NCBI GenBank assembly: GCA_963718355.1
Contig: CAVQZA010000002.1
Coordinates: 62,001-126,000, forward strand
Origin: CAVQZA01 sp963718355
GTDB lineage: Bacteria; Actinomycetota; Thermoleophilia; Gaiellales; Gaiellaceae
Reading direction: 5' to 3'
DNA length: 64,000 bases
Below the pieces are notes generated by a model that saw only the letters and a list, made by a program, of their open reading frames with translations, had not been told where the DNA came from and searched no databases. Within the stretch, counting starts at the first letter, position 1. The number at the start of each line of letters is the position of its first letter. Of this stretch, positions 7,709-16,322 are shown one piece after another. Both the position numbers and the translations under genes were made by a program.

Positions 7709-8709
7709 GCGGCTAACGCTAGCTCGCGGCGCAACTCCGCGACCTCCCGCGGGCGATTGGCGAGGAGTGCCGCGCGCAGCCGCCCCTCGCCGTCGAGGTA
7801 CGTGGCCCGGAACGAGTCGTCGCCGCCCTCGAGCTCGACCCTCACCGCCGCGCGCGGCTCGCCGACGAGCTGAAGTCGCAGGCCGAACTGATCCGACCAG
7901 ACGTAGAGCGGCTCGCTGTAGGGCCGGTCCTCGCCGAGGATCGCACGGGCGACGGCGGCTGCCTGGCCCGCGGCCGCCGTCCAGTGACCGGTGCCCGTGA
8001 CGTCGCCGCACGCATAGACGCCCGGGTGGGCGGTGCGCCCGCACGCGTCGGAGCCGAGCCAGGGCACGAGCTCTCGCACCGGCTCGACGCCGACCGCGTA
8101 CAGGACGACGTCGTGGGGCGGCAGCTCGGTGGTGCCGGTGCGCAGGTCGACGCCGTGAGCGCGGTAGCGGGCCGCGAGCGTCTCGCCGACCTCCCGCCCG
8201 AGTAGGGCCTCGAACGGCACCTCGGCGGCCTCGACGAGCGTCACCTCCGACCCGAGCGCCAGTGCGGTCGAGGCAACCTCGGTGCCGACGAACCCACTGC
8301 CGGCGATCGCGAGCCGGACGCCAGGCCCGAGCCGCTCCCGCAGCTCGAGCGCGTCCGTGAGCGTCCGCAGGCCCTGCGGCCGGCGCAGGCGCGCGCCGGT
8401 CGCGAGCACGAACGAGTCCCAGGCGACCTCCTCGCCGCCCACGAGCGCGGTGCGGCCGTGAAGATCGACGGCCTCGACGCGGGCTCCGAGGCGCAGCTCG
8501 ATTCTCCGCTCGGCCCAGAACGGCGAGGGCCTGAGCGAGACGTCGTCACGTGACCCGCCGAGCAGCTCCTTCGAGAGCGCGGGCCGCTCGTAGGGCTCGT
8601 GAGGCTCGTCGCCGGCGAGGATGATCCGTCCGTCGAATCCCTCCGACCGAAGCGTCTCGGCGCAGCGGGAGCCGGCCAGGCCGGCCCCCGCGATCAGGAT
8701 GGTCTCCAT
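7705..8709 (-). CDS. FAD-dependent ferredoxin reductase-like oxidoreductase
   Basis: A 334-residue NAD(P)H:FAD oxidoreductase of the rhodocoxin/putidaredoxin reductase class, expected to pass electrons from NAD(P)H to the ferredoxin encoded immediately upstream. It has an FAD-binding GAGLAGSR at the N-terminus, an ATGARLRRP motif, a second dinucleotide fold with IAGSGFVGTEVAS, and YACGDVTG near the C-terminus. The start is the ATG of METILIAGAG, one base after the ferredoxin stop. Together with its neighbours it forms a soluble electron-input module for a membrane redox system. Confidence 0.88.
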   Translation of the reverse strand: METILIAGAGLAGSRCAETLRSEGFDGRIILAGDEPHEPYERPALSKELLGGSRDDVSLRPSPFWAERRIELRLGARVEAVDLHGRTALVGGEEVAWDSFVLATGARLRRPQGLRTLTDALELRERLGPGVRLAIAGSGFVGTEVASTALALGSEVTLVEAAEVPFEALLGREVGETLAARYRAHGVDLRTGTTELPPHDVVLYAVGVEPVRELVPWLGSDACGRTAHPGVYACGDVTGTGHWTAAAGQAAAVARAILGEDRPYSEPLYVWSDQFGLRLQLVGEPRAAVRVELEGGDDSFRATYLDGEGRLRAALLANRPREVAELRRELALAA

Positions 8710-8710
8710 C

Positions 8711-8908
8711 TCAGGCCGCTTCCATGAGCTGGATGGCGATCGCGCCCATCGGGCACGAGTCGGCCGCGTCGAGCACGGCCTCGTCGTCGCTCTCACCGAC
8801 GCGGAGCCTCGCGGTTCCGCCTTCGAGCTCGAAGATCTCGGGTGCGAGCTCGGCGCAGCTGCCGAAGCCGCTGCAGAGGGACTGGTCGATCACGATGCGG
8901 TAGGTCAT
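8711..8908 (-). CDS. 3Fe-4S type ferredoxin
   Basis: A 65-residue ferredoxin. Only three cluster cysteines are present: Cys12 and Cys18 (LCSGFGSC) and Cys52 (SCPMGAI). The position that would hold the second Cys of a 4Fe-4S motif is occupied by a non-Cys residue, so a 3Fe-4S cluster is expected. Such ferredoxins normally serve P450s or membrane acceptors, and no P450 is in the window. The ATG overlaps the membrane protein upstream by four bases, so an electron path from FAD reductase to membrane heme is suggested. Confidence 0.9.
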   Translation of the reverse strand: MTYRIVIDQSLCSGFGSCAELAPEIFELEGGTARLRVGESDDEAVLDAADSCPMGAIAIQLMEAA

Positions 8909-9465
8909 GGTGTTGCTCCTTTCGGGATGGGACGGTTGGAGAGAGGCCGGGCGAGCGCCCGGTAGGCGGTGGCCGTCGCTACCGAGGCGACTGCGCCGAG
9001 GTAGAGCGCGAAGGCCCACGGCCGGGTCGTGTCCGTTCCGGACATGAGACCGTGGACGGTGGCGCCGGCGAAGATCGCGAACGTCGAGTAGTGGAGCCGC
9101 CGCCAGTTCTTCGGGCCGATCCGCTTGCGCATCGAGAACGATGCGTAGACGAGGATCATCAGCTCGGCCGTGAGCACGCCGATCGCGGTCGCGACGGGAC
9201 GGTACGACGAGGTGAACGGGACCACGAGCGCCCAGACGGGCATCCGCACGGTCTGGTCGAGCACGAGCGCCGTGCCGTGGATCGCGAGCGCACCGAGCCC
9301 GAGCAGGGCCAGCGTCCGGTGCGTGTCGACGATCGCGGCCGGCTTCAGCGAGCGGAACGGCCGCGACTTGACCACGAGCCCCGCGAGCACCGACAGCGTC
9401 AGGAGGACGTAGGCGGTGAAGCCGGCCGAGCGGGCCAGGAGCCAGAAGGTCGGATCGTGGGTCAT
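8905..9465 (-). CDS. Ferric reductase-like bis-heme membrane protein
   Basis: A 186-residue integral membrane protein with about six hydrophobic spans and the ferric-reductase-like (MsrQ/YedZ/NOX) histidine pattern: His49 and His63 in one span pair, His125 and His138 in another. It would hold two b hemes and move electrons across the membrane. There is no FAD/NADPH domain, so electrons must come from a partner; the adjacent ferredoxin and reductase are obvious candidates. It overlaps apbE by four bases and the ferredoxin by four. Confidence 0.8.
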   Translation of the reverse strand: MTHDPTFWLLARSAGFTAYVLLTLSVLAGLVVKSRPFRSLKPAAIVDTHRTLALLGLGALAIHGTALVLDQTVRMPVWALVVPFTSSYRPVATAIGVLTAELMILVYASFSMRKRIGPKNWRRLHYSTFAIFAGATVHGLMSGTDTTRPWAFALYLGAVASVATATAYRALARPLSNRPIPKGATP

Positions 9466-10268
9466 CCGAGCCCTCCCTCGAGGATCGCGCGGCCGTCCGA
9501 CATGACGAGCACGCGGGGGACATCGACCTCGCCGCCGAGGAAGGCGATCTTCGCCAGCACTTCGGCCTCGACCGCGCTTCGGGCGACGACGGTCACGCGC
9601 AGCAACGCGCTTCTCGCCGGCCGGCCGGTGGCGGGATCGATCAGGTGGTGGAGCTCTTCGCCGCCCCGGCTCCAGCGCCGCCGGTCGCGGCCGGACGTGG
9701 CGATCGCGCCGCCGGCCAGCTCGAGCGTGACGGAGCCGTCGATACCCACCGGCCAGGCGCCGCCGCGAACGGCGAGGTCGCCGCCCGCGTTGACGAGACA
9801 GGGGCCGTAGGCGGCGAGCAGCTCGACCGCGCGGTCGACGGCGTAGCCCTTGGCGATCCCGCCGAGGTCGAGGTGCGTTTCCGGCTCGAGCTCGATCCGG
9901 GCCCCGGCGATTCGGATACCGCCGCCGCAGCGGGCGCCGCCGCTCGTCGCGGGTCCGTCCGTCGGGACGAGCTCGAACGAGCGGTCGTAGCCCGCCGCGA
10001 CGACGGCGTCGAGCACGGTCGGGTCGAACAGCCCGCTGCTCCGCTCCCGGGCCTCGACGGCCAGCGCGGTGACGCGGAGCAGGTCGGGGCCGGCCTCGAC
10101 GGAGCCCTCGCGGTTGAGGCGCGAGAGCTCCGAGTCGGGCCGGAAGCGGGACAGCAGTGCCTCGAGCCGCTCGAACTCGGCCTCGACTCGCGCGAACCCA
10201 TCGCGCGGATCGCCGTCGAGCAGGCACTCGACCGTCGTCCCCATCGCATGGAACTCGTGACGCTCCAT
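9462..10268 (-). CDS. apbE: FAD:protein FMN transferase (ApbE family)
   Basis: Transfers FMN from FAD onto a Thr or Ser of a target protein. The 268-residue protein shows HAMGTTVE at the N-terminus, DLGGIAKGYAVDRAVEL, VNAGGDLAVRGG and LIDPATGRPA. The usual C-terminal ADALAT metal segment reads AEVLAK here, a variant. No signal peptide or lipobox is visible, so the enzyme looks cytosolic. ATG 10268 is preferred to GTG 10271. No FMN_bind target gene lies in the operon, so the flavin acceptor is either elsewhere or novel. Confidence 0.9.
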   Translation of the reverse strand: MERHEFHAMGTTVECLLDGDPRDGFARVEAEFERLEALLSRFRPDSELSRLNREGSVEAGPDLLRVTALAVEARERSSGLFDPTVLDAVVAAGYDRSFELVPTDGPATSGGARCGGGIRIAGARIELEPETHLDLGGIAKGYAVDRAVELLAAYGPCLVNAGGDLAVRGGAWPVGIDGSVTLELAGGAIATSGRDRRRWSRGGEELHHLIDPATGRPARSALLRVTVVARSAVEAEVLAKIAFLGGEVDVPRVLVMSDGRAILEGGLG

Positions 10269-10621
10269 CACGACGTCTTCGTGATCGTCAGGGGCGGCAG
10301 GGTGACGACCCTGACGCTCGGCTGTGCGGACTGCACGGGCTGTGCGGCTTGCACCGGCTGGGAGATCTGGACCTGCTGGGCCTGTCGCGCCGACTGCGCC
10401 GCGATCAGCTGCGAGCGCTTCGCGGCCACGGCCCGTTCGCGCAGGATCGTGTTGACGAGCGCTGTCTCTCGCTTCAGCGCCTGCTCCCGCAGCGCGATCA
10501 GCTGGAGCTGCGGGCTCGCCGCCGGGGTCGCCCAGGGATGGGCGGCGACGGCGGCCCAGGAGAGGAAGAGCACGAGGACGCCGATCGCAGCGGCGTAGAG
10601 CCGGCCCACGTGGTTAGTCAT
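10268..10621 (-). CDS. Small membrane-anchored helical protein B of redox operon
   Basis: A 117-residue protein with one N-terminal transmembrane segment (about 5-25), a charged helical region predicted to form a coiled coil, a Gln/Pro/Ala linker, and the ending RVVTLPPLTITKTS. ATG 10621 starts the protein right at the hydrophobic segment and overlaps the upstream gene by eight bases. The architecture and C-terminal motif resemble the neighbour at 10614-11015, so the two may be diverged paralogues acting together. No known domain, heme or FMN site is recognisable. Confidence 0.65.
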   Translation of the reverse strand: MTNHVGRLYAAAIGVLVLFLSWAAVAAHPWATPAASPQLQLIALREQALKRETALVNTILRERAVAAKRSQLIAAQSARQAQQVQISQPVQAAQPVQSAQPSVRVVTLPPLTITKTS

Positions 10622-11015
10622 CGAGGCCACCACCGCCACTCGACGCAGAGGCGTCGCGGGACTCGGACTCGCCACCGGCGCGGTGCTTGTGGATCACGAT
10701 CGGGGCCGGACGGACGTAGACGACGCGCTGCGCACCCGTCGCGGCCGGAACGGCAGCGGGCCCGAGAGCCGCCGGTGCCTGTGGCAGCGATGCGGCAGCG
10801 GGAGCGACTGCCGCCGCCGGGGCGGGCGACGTGGCCAAAGCCTTGCGAAGCGCGGCCTCGCCTGCGGCGAGTTGCCGCTGCTTCTGGGCGATCACCGCCG
10901 CGCTCTGCTTCTGGGCGGCGGCGCCGAGCTGGGTCGTCCGCGTCACCGCAAAGGTTCCTGCCAGCGCCGCGAATCCGATCATCAGGGCGATCAGCAGGGC
11001 ATTGATCCGTGTCAT
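10614..11015 (-). CDS. Small membrane-anchored helical protein A of redox operon
   Basis: First gene of the minus-strand redox operon, 133 residues. It has one N-terminal transmembrane segment after MTRINALL, a Gln/Lys-rich helix, an Ala/Pro linker, the segment RVVYVRPAPIVIHKHR and an acidic, Gly/Ser-rich tail. The start at 11015 has a near-perfect Shine-Dalgarno (GGAGGTGA) a few bases upstream, the best in this operon. The RVV..(P)..I.K ending is shared with the next protein. No family recognised; a scaffold or acceptor role in the redox chain is only inference. Confidence 0.65.
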   Translation of the reverse strand: MTRINALLIALMIGFAALAGTFAVTRTTQLGAAAQKQSAAVIAQKQRQLAAGEAALRKALATSPAPAAAVAPAAASLPQAPAALGPAAVPAATGAQRVVYVRPAPIVIHKHRAGGESESRDASASSGGGGLDD

Positions 11016-11068
11016 GAAGCTCACCTCCAAGTTCGACTTCCTCGACCGTAGGGCCGGGCTCGATAGAG

Positions 11069-11120
11069 GTGGGCAAGCGTCGGGTAAGTCTTCGCCAGGG
11101 TTCGGTAAGAGTTCGGGAAA
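11069..11120. promoter_or_regulatory. Five phased direct repeats between redox operon and regulator
   Basis: Nine-base units start at 11069, 11080, 11091, 11101 and 11112, spaced 11, 11, 10 and 11 bases. Examples are TCGGGTAAG and TTCGGTAAG; the third unit is degenerate. One-turn spacing of short direct repeats is the classic binding layout of OmpR/PhoB-type dimers. The array ends 41 bases before the regulator ATG and starts 53 bases from the first redox gene, so it could control both directions. Confidence 0.65.
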
Positions 11121-11161
11121 GTGCCGAAGCTCGCCGCGGCGGTTTCCGCGAGGATGCAGGG

Positions 11162-11818
11162 ATGAAGGTCTTGCTCGTCGAGGACGAGGATTCGATCGCC
11201 GAGCCGCTCGCGGAGGGTCTGCGCCGCGAGGGGTTCACCGTCGAGCGCGCCGCCACGGGCGCCGAGGCGCTCGCCGCGGGCCCGGCCGACGTCGTCCTCC
11301 TCGACCTGCGCCTCCCCGACACGGACGGCTACGCGGTCTGCCGCGGCCTGCGCGAGCGCTCGGACGTGCCGATCATCATGGTCACCGCGCGCGGGGAGGA
11401 GGTCGACAAGGTGATCGGCCTCGAGCTCGGCGCGGACGACTACGTGGTGAAGCCGTTCGGCCTCCGCGAGCTGATCGCCCGCATCCACGCCGTCACGCGG
11501 CGCAACCAGCCGGCGCCCGCCGCGGGGCCGCTGCGCGTCGGCGCGCTCGAGGTGGACGTCCGCACGCACCGCGCGCTCCTGGACGGCGCCGAGCTCGCGC
11601 TCACCGCGAAGGAGTTCGACCTCCTCGCCGCCCTTGCCGCCGAGCCGGGCGCAGCCGTCACGCGGCAGCAGCTGCTCCGCCAGGTCTGGGACACCGACTG
11701 GTACGGGCAGACGAAGACGATCGACGTCCATGTCGGCTCGCTGCGCCGCAAGCTCGGCGACCCGGGCTGGATCGAGACCGTGCGCGGCGTCGGCTTCCGC
11801 CTGCGGCCCGCGCCGTGA
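11162..11818 (+). CDS. OmpR/PhoB-family response regulator
   Basis: A 218-residue DNA-binding response regulator. The receiver has the Glu/Asp acidic pair in VLLVEDED, phospho-acceptor Asp48 in LLDLRLPD, Thr75 and Lys97 (KPFG). The C-terminal winged helix shows LTAKEFDLLAALA, the VWDTDWYG region and IDVHVGSLRRKL. ATG 11162 is the MKVLLVEDED start. The GTG of the histidine kinase overlaps its stop, so the pair form one operon. Divergent placement from the redox operon with phased repeats between suggests that operon is its target. Confidence 0.93.
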   Translation: MKVLLVEDEDSIAEPLAEGLRREGFTVERAATGAEALAAGPADVVLLDLRLPDTDGYAVCRGLRERSDVPIIMVTARGEEVDKVIGLELGADDYVVKPFGLRELIARIHAVTRRNQPAPAAGPLRVGALEVDVRTHRALLDGAELALTAKEFDLLAALAAEPGAAVTRQQLLRQVWDTDWYGQTKTIDVHVGSLRRKLGDPGWIETVRGVGFRLRPAP

Positions 11819-13113
11819 GTCGCCGGCTGCTCCTCACGTACGTCGGGCTGGCGCTGCTGATCCTGCTCGTGCTCGAGGTGCCGCTCGGGATCGCCTACGG
11901 CCGCAACGAGCGCGGCGACCTGACCGGAAAGGTCGAGCGGGACGCGGTCGCGATCGCCTCGCTCTCGGAGGACGCGATCCAGGGCCGGGGCAGCCTCGCG
12001 CCCGTCGGCGCTCTCGCGGCCCGCTACCAGCGTGACACGGGCGGCCGCGTCGTGCTCGTCGGCCGGCAGGGAGTGTCGGTCGTCGACTCGGGCGCCGCGG
12101 TGCCGCGGGACTTCGCCACGCGCCCGGAGATCGCGGCGGCGCTGAAGGGCAACGTCGCCACCGGCGTCCGCTACTCGCACACGCTGCACACGAACCTCCT
12201 CTACGTCGCCGAGCCCGTCGCCTCGGGCGGTGTGGTGCACGGTGCCGTGCGGATCACGTATCCGACCTCGGCCGTCGACGCGCGGGTGACTCGCTACTGG
12301 CTGATGCTCGGCGCGATCGCCGGGCTCGTGCTCCTGCTCGCGGCGGTCGTCGGGCTGATCCTCGCGCGCTCGGTCACCCGTCCCCTGCACGCGCTCGAGC
12401 AGGCGGCCGGCGAGGCCGGCGGAGGCGACCTCTCGGTCCGCGCACCGGAGGCAGGGCCGCCCGAGGTGCGCTCGCTCGCGGTCTCCTTCAACGAGATGGT
12501 GAGGAGGCTCGAGGAGCTCGTCGGCGCGCAGGAGGTCTTCGTCGCCGACGCGTCGCACCAGCTGAGGACTCCGCTCACCGCGCTCCGGCTCCGGCTCGAG
12601 AACGGCGACGTCGACGGTGCGCTGCCGGAGGTCGAGCGGCTGTCTCGGCTCGTGGACGGCCTGCTTGCGCTCGCCCGCGCCGAGGCTGCTCCCGCCGAGA
12701 TCGTCGAGCTCGCCACGGCGGTCGCAAACCGGCTCGACGCCTTCGTCCCGCTCGCCGACGAGCGTGGCGTCCACCTCGAGTCGCGCGTTGCGGGACGCGT
12801 CCTCGTCGGCCCCGACCGGCTCGGCCAGGCGCTCGACAACCTGTTCGCGAACGCGCTGGCTGTCGCCCCGGCAGGAACCACGGTGACGGTCTCCGGCGGG
12901 CCCGAGGCTCTGCACGTCGAGGATCACGGCCCGGGGATGACCCCCGAGGATCGCGCTCGCGCGTTCGACCGGTTCTGGTCGAAGGGGAGCGGCTCCGGGC
13001 TCGGGCTCCCGATCGTGAAGCGCCTGATCGAGCTTGACGGCGGCTCCGTCGAGCTGCGGGACGCTCCGGGCGGCGGGCTCGACGTCGTGCTCCGACTCCG
13101 CCCGGCGCTGTGA
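11815..13113 (+). CDS. Membrane sensor histidine kinase
   Basis: A 432-residue sensor kinase paired with the preceding regulator. TM1 spans about 4-27 and TM2 about 161-185, enclosing an extracytoplasmic sensor of some 130 residues. A HAMP linker follows, then the H-box with His248 (ASHQLRTPLTAL), N-box DNLFANAL (341-348), DHGPGM (370-375) and GSGLGLPIVKRL (393-404). The sensor region contains His122 and His125 (SHTLHT) but no known domain I can name. GTG overlaps the regulator stop by four bases. Confidence 0.93.
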   Translation: MSRRLLLTYVGLALLILLVLEVPLGIAYGRNERGDLTGKVERDAVAIASLSEDAIQGRGSLAPVGALAARYQRDTGGRVVLVGRQGVSVVDSGAAVPRDFATRPEIAAALKGNVATGVRYSHTLHTNLLYVAEPVASGGVVHGAVRITYPTSAVDARVTRYWLMLGAIAGLVLLLAAVVGLILARSVTRPLHALEQAAGEAGGGDLSVRAPEAGPPEVRSLAVSFNEMVRRLEELVGAQEVFVADASHQLRTPLTALRLRLENGDVDGALPEVERLSRLVDGLLALARAEAAPAEIVELATAVANRLDAFVPLADERGVHLESRVAGRVLVGPDRLGQALDNLFANALAVAPAGTTVTVSGGPEALHVEDHGPGMTPEDRARAFDRFWSKGSGSGLGLPIVKRLIELDGGSVELRDAPGGGLDVVLRLRPAL

Positions 13114-13129
13114 GGGTCCGTCCGGACCC
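13114..13129. repeat. Inverted repeat between kinase gene and recG
   Basis: GGGTCCG (13114-13120) and CGGACCC (13123-13129) form a 7-bp perfect inverted repeat with a 2-base centre, directly after the kinase stop and just before the recG -10 box. The tiny loop makes a protein-binding site as likely as a terminator, and no T run follows. Confidence 0.45.
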
Positions 13130-13135
13130 GGTTCC

Positions 13136-13141
13136 TATACT
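13136..13141 (+). promoter_or_regulatory. -10 box of recG
   Basis: TATACT, a near-consensus -10 hexamer, lies 21 bases before the recG ATG, implying a short leader of about 15 bases. Confidence 0.5.
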
Positions 13142-13162
13142 CCGACCGCCCTGGCCGGAACG

Positions 13163-15259
13163 ATGACAGCGACCCGTCTCCCGACGGGCTTCGGCAGCCT
13201 GGACCAACCCGAGTCCTGGCCTCCGCCACGCTTCAGACCGCGCCCGGAGCTGCTCGCGGCGTCGATCGACACCGTGCCCGGCGTCGGGGTCACGATCCGC
13301 CGCCGGCTGCAGAAGCTCGGGCTCGGGACGATGGGCGACCTGCTCACGCACCGGCCGTTTCGCTACGAACAGCCGGTCGCGCTGCGGCAGATCTCGGATC
13401 TCTTCGGCGACGAGGAGGTGGCGATCGAGGGCAAGGTGCTCTCGGTGAGCGTCCGCAGGCCGCGGCGCGGGCTGACGATTCTCGAGGCGGTCGTCTCGGA
13501 CGGCACGTCCGCGATCAGGGCCGCGTGGTTCAACCAGGGCTGGCTCAGGGATCGCCTGGAGCCCGGCACCTTCGTGCGCCTGCGCGGCCAGACGAGCCGC
13601 TACGGCTTCAACGTGAAGAGCTTCGACATCGGCGAGGAGTCGAGCGCGACCGCCGACTTCGCGCCCGTCTACCCGAGCGGCGAGGACGTGCCGCCGAAGC
13701 GGCTGCGCGAGCTCGTGGAGGCGGCACTTCCGCTCGCGGTGTTCGTACCCGATCCGCTTCCCGCGGCGCTGAAGGCGCAGGAAGGCATGCCGTTCCGCGA
13801 CGACGCGCTTCACGCGCTGCATCAGCCGCGCTCGCTCGAGGAGGCCGAGGCCGGTCGCCGCCGGCTCGCCTTCGACGAGCTGCTCGTGCTCCAGATCGGC
13901 CTCGCGCAGCGCGCGCAGGAGCGAGAGGCGACGATCGCGCCGGCCCTCGGTGAGCCCGGCGAGCTGATCGACCGCTATCGCGCGGCGCTGCCGTTCACGC
14001 TCACCGAGCATCAGGAGCGCGCTATCTCCGAGGTTGACGGCGACCTTGCACGCGGCGTGCCGATGCAGCGTCTCCTCCAGGGCGACGTGGGCTCCGGGAA
14101 GACCGCCGTCGCGCTCTACGCGCTGCTCCGCGCGGTCGAGCGCGGACGTCAGGGTGCGCTCATGGCGCCGACGGAAACCCTCGCCGAGCAGCACTTTCTC
14201 ACGCTGGATCCCATCTGCGCCGAGCTCTCGGTTCCGATCGTGCTGCTCACGAGCTCGCTGCCCGCGAAGGAGCACGCCGCGGCCCGCGCACGGCTCGCGA
14301 GCGGCGAGGCGGCGATCGCCGTGGGCACGCACGCGCTGATCCAGAGCGGGGTCGACTTCGCCGATCTCGCCGTCGCCGTCGTCGACGAGCAGCACCGCTT
14401 CGGCGTCGAGCAGCGGCGCGCACTCTCGGAGGGGCGCGGCCCGCACGTCCTGCACATGACGGCCACGCCCATCCCGCGCACGCTCGCGCTGACCGTCTAC
14501 GGCGACCTGCAGATCAGCGAGATCGCGAAGCCACCGGCGAACCGTGTTCCCGTGGTAACACGGTGGATCACGCAGGACAAAGCGTCGGCGGCGTACACGC
14601 GCCTGCGGCGGCTCCTCGACGAGGGGCGCCAGGCCTACGTCGTGTGCCCGCTGATCGAGGCGTCCGAGACGTCCGTCGCCCGCGCGGCCGAGGACGAGGC
14701 CGATCGCCTGCGCCGCGCCGAGCTCGAGGGCTACCGCGTCGGCTGTCTCCACGGTCGCATCAAGCCACGCGAGCGGCGCGACCTGATGGCGCGCTTCAAG
14801 GCGGGCGAGCTCGACGTGCTCGTCGCGACGACGGTGATCGAGGTCGGCGTCGATGTCCCGAACTCCACGGTGATGATCGTGCAGGAGGCCGACCGCTTCG
14901 GCCTCGCCCAGCTGCACCAGCTGCGGGGCCGCGTCGGCCGCGGCTCCGACCAGTCGTACTGCCTGCTCGTCTCGCGCCCGAAGGAGGAGCTCACCGAGGC
15001 CGCCGCCGCGCGGCTCGAGGCGCTCGTGAAGACGAACGACGGCTTCGAGCTCGCCGAGGTCGACCTCGACCTGCGCGGCTCGGGTCACCTGCTCGGCACG
15101 CGCCAGGCGGGCCTCTCGGACTTCCATTTCGCGCGCCTGCGGGCCGACCGCGCGCTGCTCGAGCGGGCGCGCGCCGCCGCGGGCGCCTTCGTGGACGACG
15201 ACGGCCCGCTGAACGACGAGGTGCAGCGGGTGTTTGGCGACGCCGCCGTCGCGGCTTAG
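13163..15259 (+). CDS. recG: ATP-dependent DNA helicase RecG
   Basis: Remodels stalled forks and branched recombination intermediates. The protein has 698 residues, normal for the family. An N-terminal wedge/OB domain (about 25-190) is followed by a superfamily 2 helicase core with GDVGSGKTAVA (Walker A), DEQHRFG (DExH-type box), TATPIPRTLAL and QLHQLRGRVGRG (motif VI). The ATG at 13163 is chosen because upstream in-frame codons run through the kinase gene. rsmD follows directly after the stop. Confidence 0.95.
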   Translation: MTATRLPTGFGSLDQPESWPPPRFRPRPELLAASIDTVPGVGVTIRRRLQKLGLGTMGDLLTHRPFRYEQPVALRQISDLFGDEEVAIEGKVLSVSVRRPRRGLTILEAVVSDGTSAIRAAWFNQGWLRDRLEPGTFVRLRGQTSRYGFNVKSFDIGEESSATADFAPVYPSGEDVPPKRLRELVEAALPLAVFVPDPLPAALKAQEGMPFRDDALHALHQPRSLEEAEAGRRRLAFDELLVLQIGLAQRAQEREATIAPALGEPGELIDRYRAALPFTLTEHQERAISEVDGDLARGVPMQRLLQGDVGSGKTAVALYALLRAVERGRQGALMAPTETLAEQHFLTLDPICAELSVPIVLLTSSLPAKEHAAARARLASGEAAIAVGTHALIQSGVDFADLAVAVVDEQHRFGVEQRRALSEGRGPHVLHMTATPIPRTLALTVYGDLQISEIAKPPANRVPVVTRWITQDKASAAYTRLRRLLDEGRQAYVVCPLIEASETSVARAAEDEADRLRRAELEGYRVGCLHGRIKPRERRDLMARFKAGELDVLVATTVIEVGVDVPNSTVMIVQEADRFGLAQLHQLRGRVGRGSDQSYCLLVSRPKEELTEAAAARLEALVKTNDGFELAEVDLDLRGSGHLLGTRQAGLSDFHFARLRADRALLERARAAAGAFVDDDGPLNDEVQRVFGDAAVAA

Positions 15260-15792
15260 ATGCGCATCATCGCGGGCTCCCGCAAGGGCCACGGCCTCAT
15301 CGCGCCGAAGGGCCTCGACACGCGCCCGACCGGTGACCGGGTGCGGGAAGCCGCCTTCAACCTGATCGGCCCGGTCGACGACGCGGTCGTGCTCGACCTC
15401 TTCGCCGGCTCGGGCGCGATGGGGCTCGAAGCGCTCTCCCGCGGCGCCGAGCGCGCCGTCTTCGTCGAGTCCGACCGCGACGCCGTCCGCGCGATCGAGG
15501 CGAACCTCGACAAGCTCGGCCTGCTCGGGACGGTCACGCGCAGCGACGCCGTGCGCGCCGTGGCGCAGGAGGCCGCGGCGGGCAGAAGCTACGATCTGGT
15601 GCTCGTCGACCCGCCCTACCGGATGCTTGCGGACCTGATGCCCCGACTCCAGCGCCACCTCGCCGCCGTGCTCGCGCCCGACGGCCTCCTCGTCGTCGAG
15701 TCGGACGCACGCCACGAACCGGCGCTCGAGGGTCTCGCCCTGCGCACGAGCCGCCGCTACGGCTCCGCGCGCCTGACGCTCTTCGAGCACGC

Positions 15793-15796
<4 letters not shown>
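15260..15796 (+). CDS. rsmD: 16S rRNA m2G966 methyltransferase RsmD
   Basis: A 178-residue SAM-dependent methyltransferase that modifies the 2-amino group of a 16S rRNA guanine. It shows MRIIAGSRKGHGL at the N-terminus, the SAM motif LDLFAGSGAMGLEAL, and the catalytic LVDPPY motif. Its ATG directly abuts the recG stop, and its own stop overlaps the coaD GTG by four bases. The recG-rsmD-coaD order is widely conserved in Gram-positive bacteria. Confidence 0.94.
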
Positions 15797-16308
<512 letters not shown>

Positions 16309-16322
16309 AATCAGGAGAACCC

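Noticed and set aside
12575..15790. 1071-codon minus-strand open frame opposite recG, rsmD and the kinase gene
   Set aside because: It lies wholly antisense to clearly conserved genes; its protein is a low-complexity Arg/Ala/Asp/Glu mix with no motif, a by-product of high GC.
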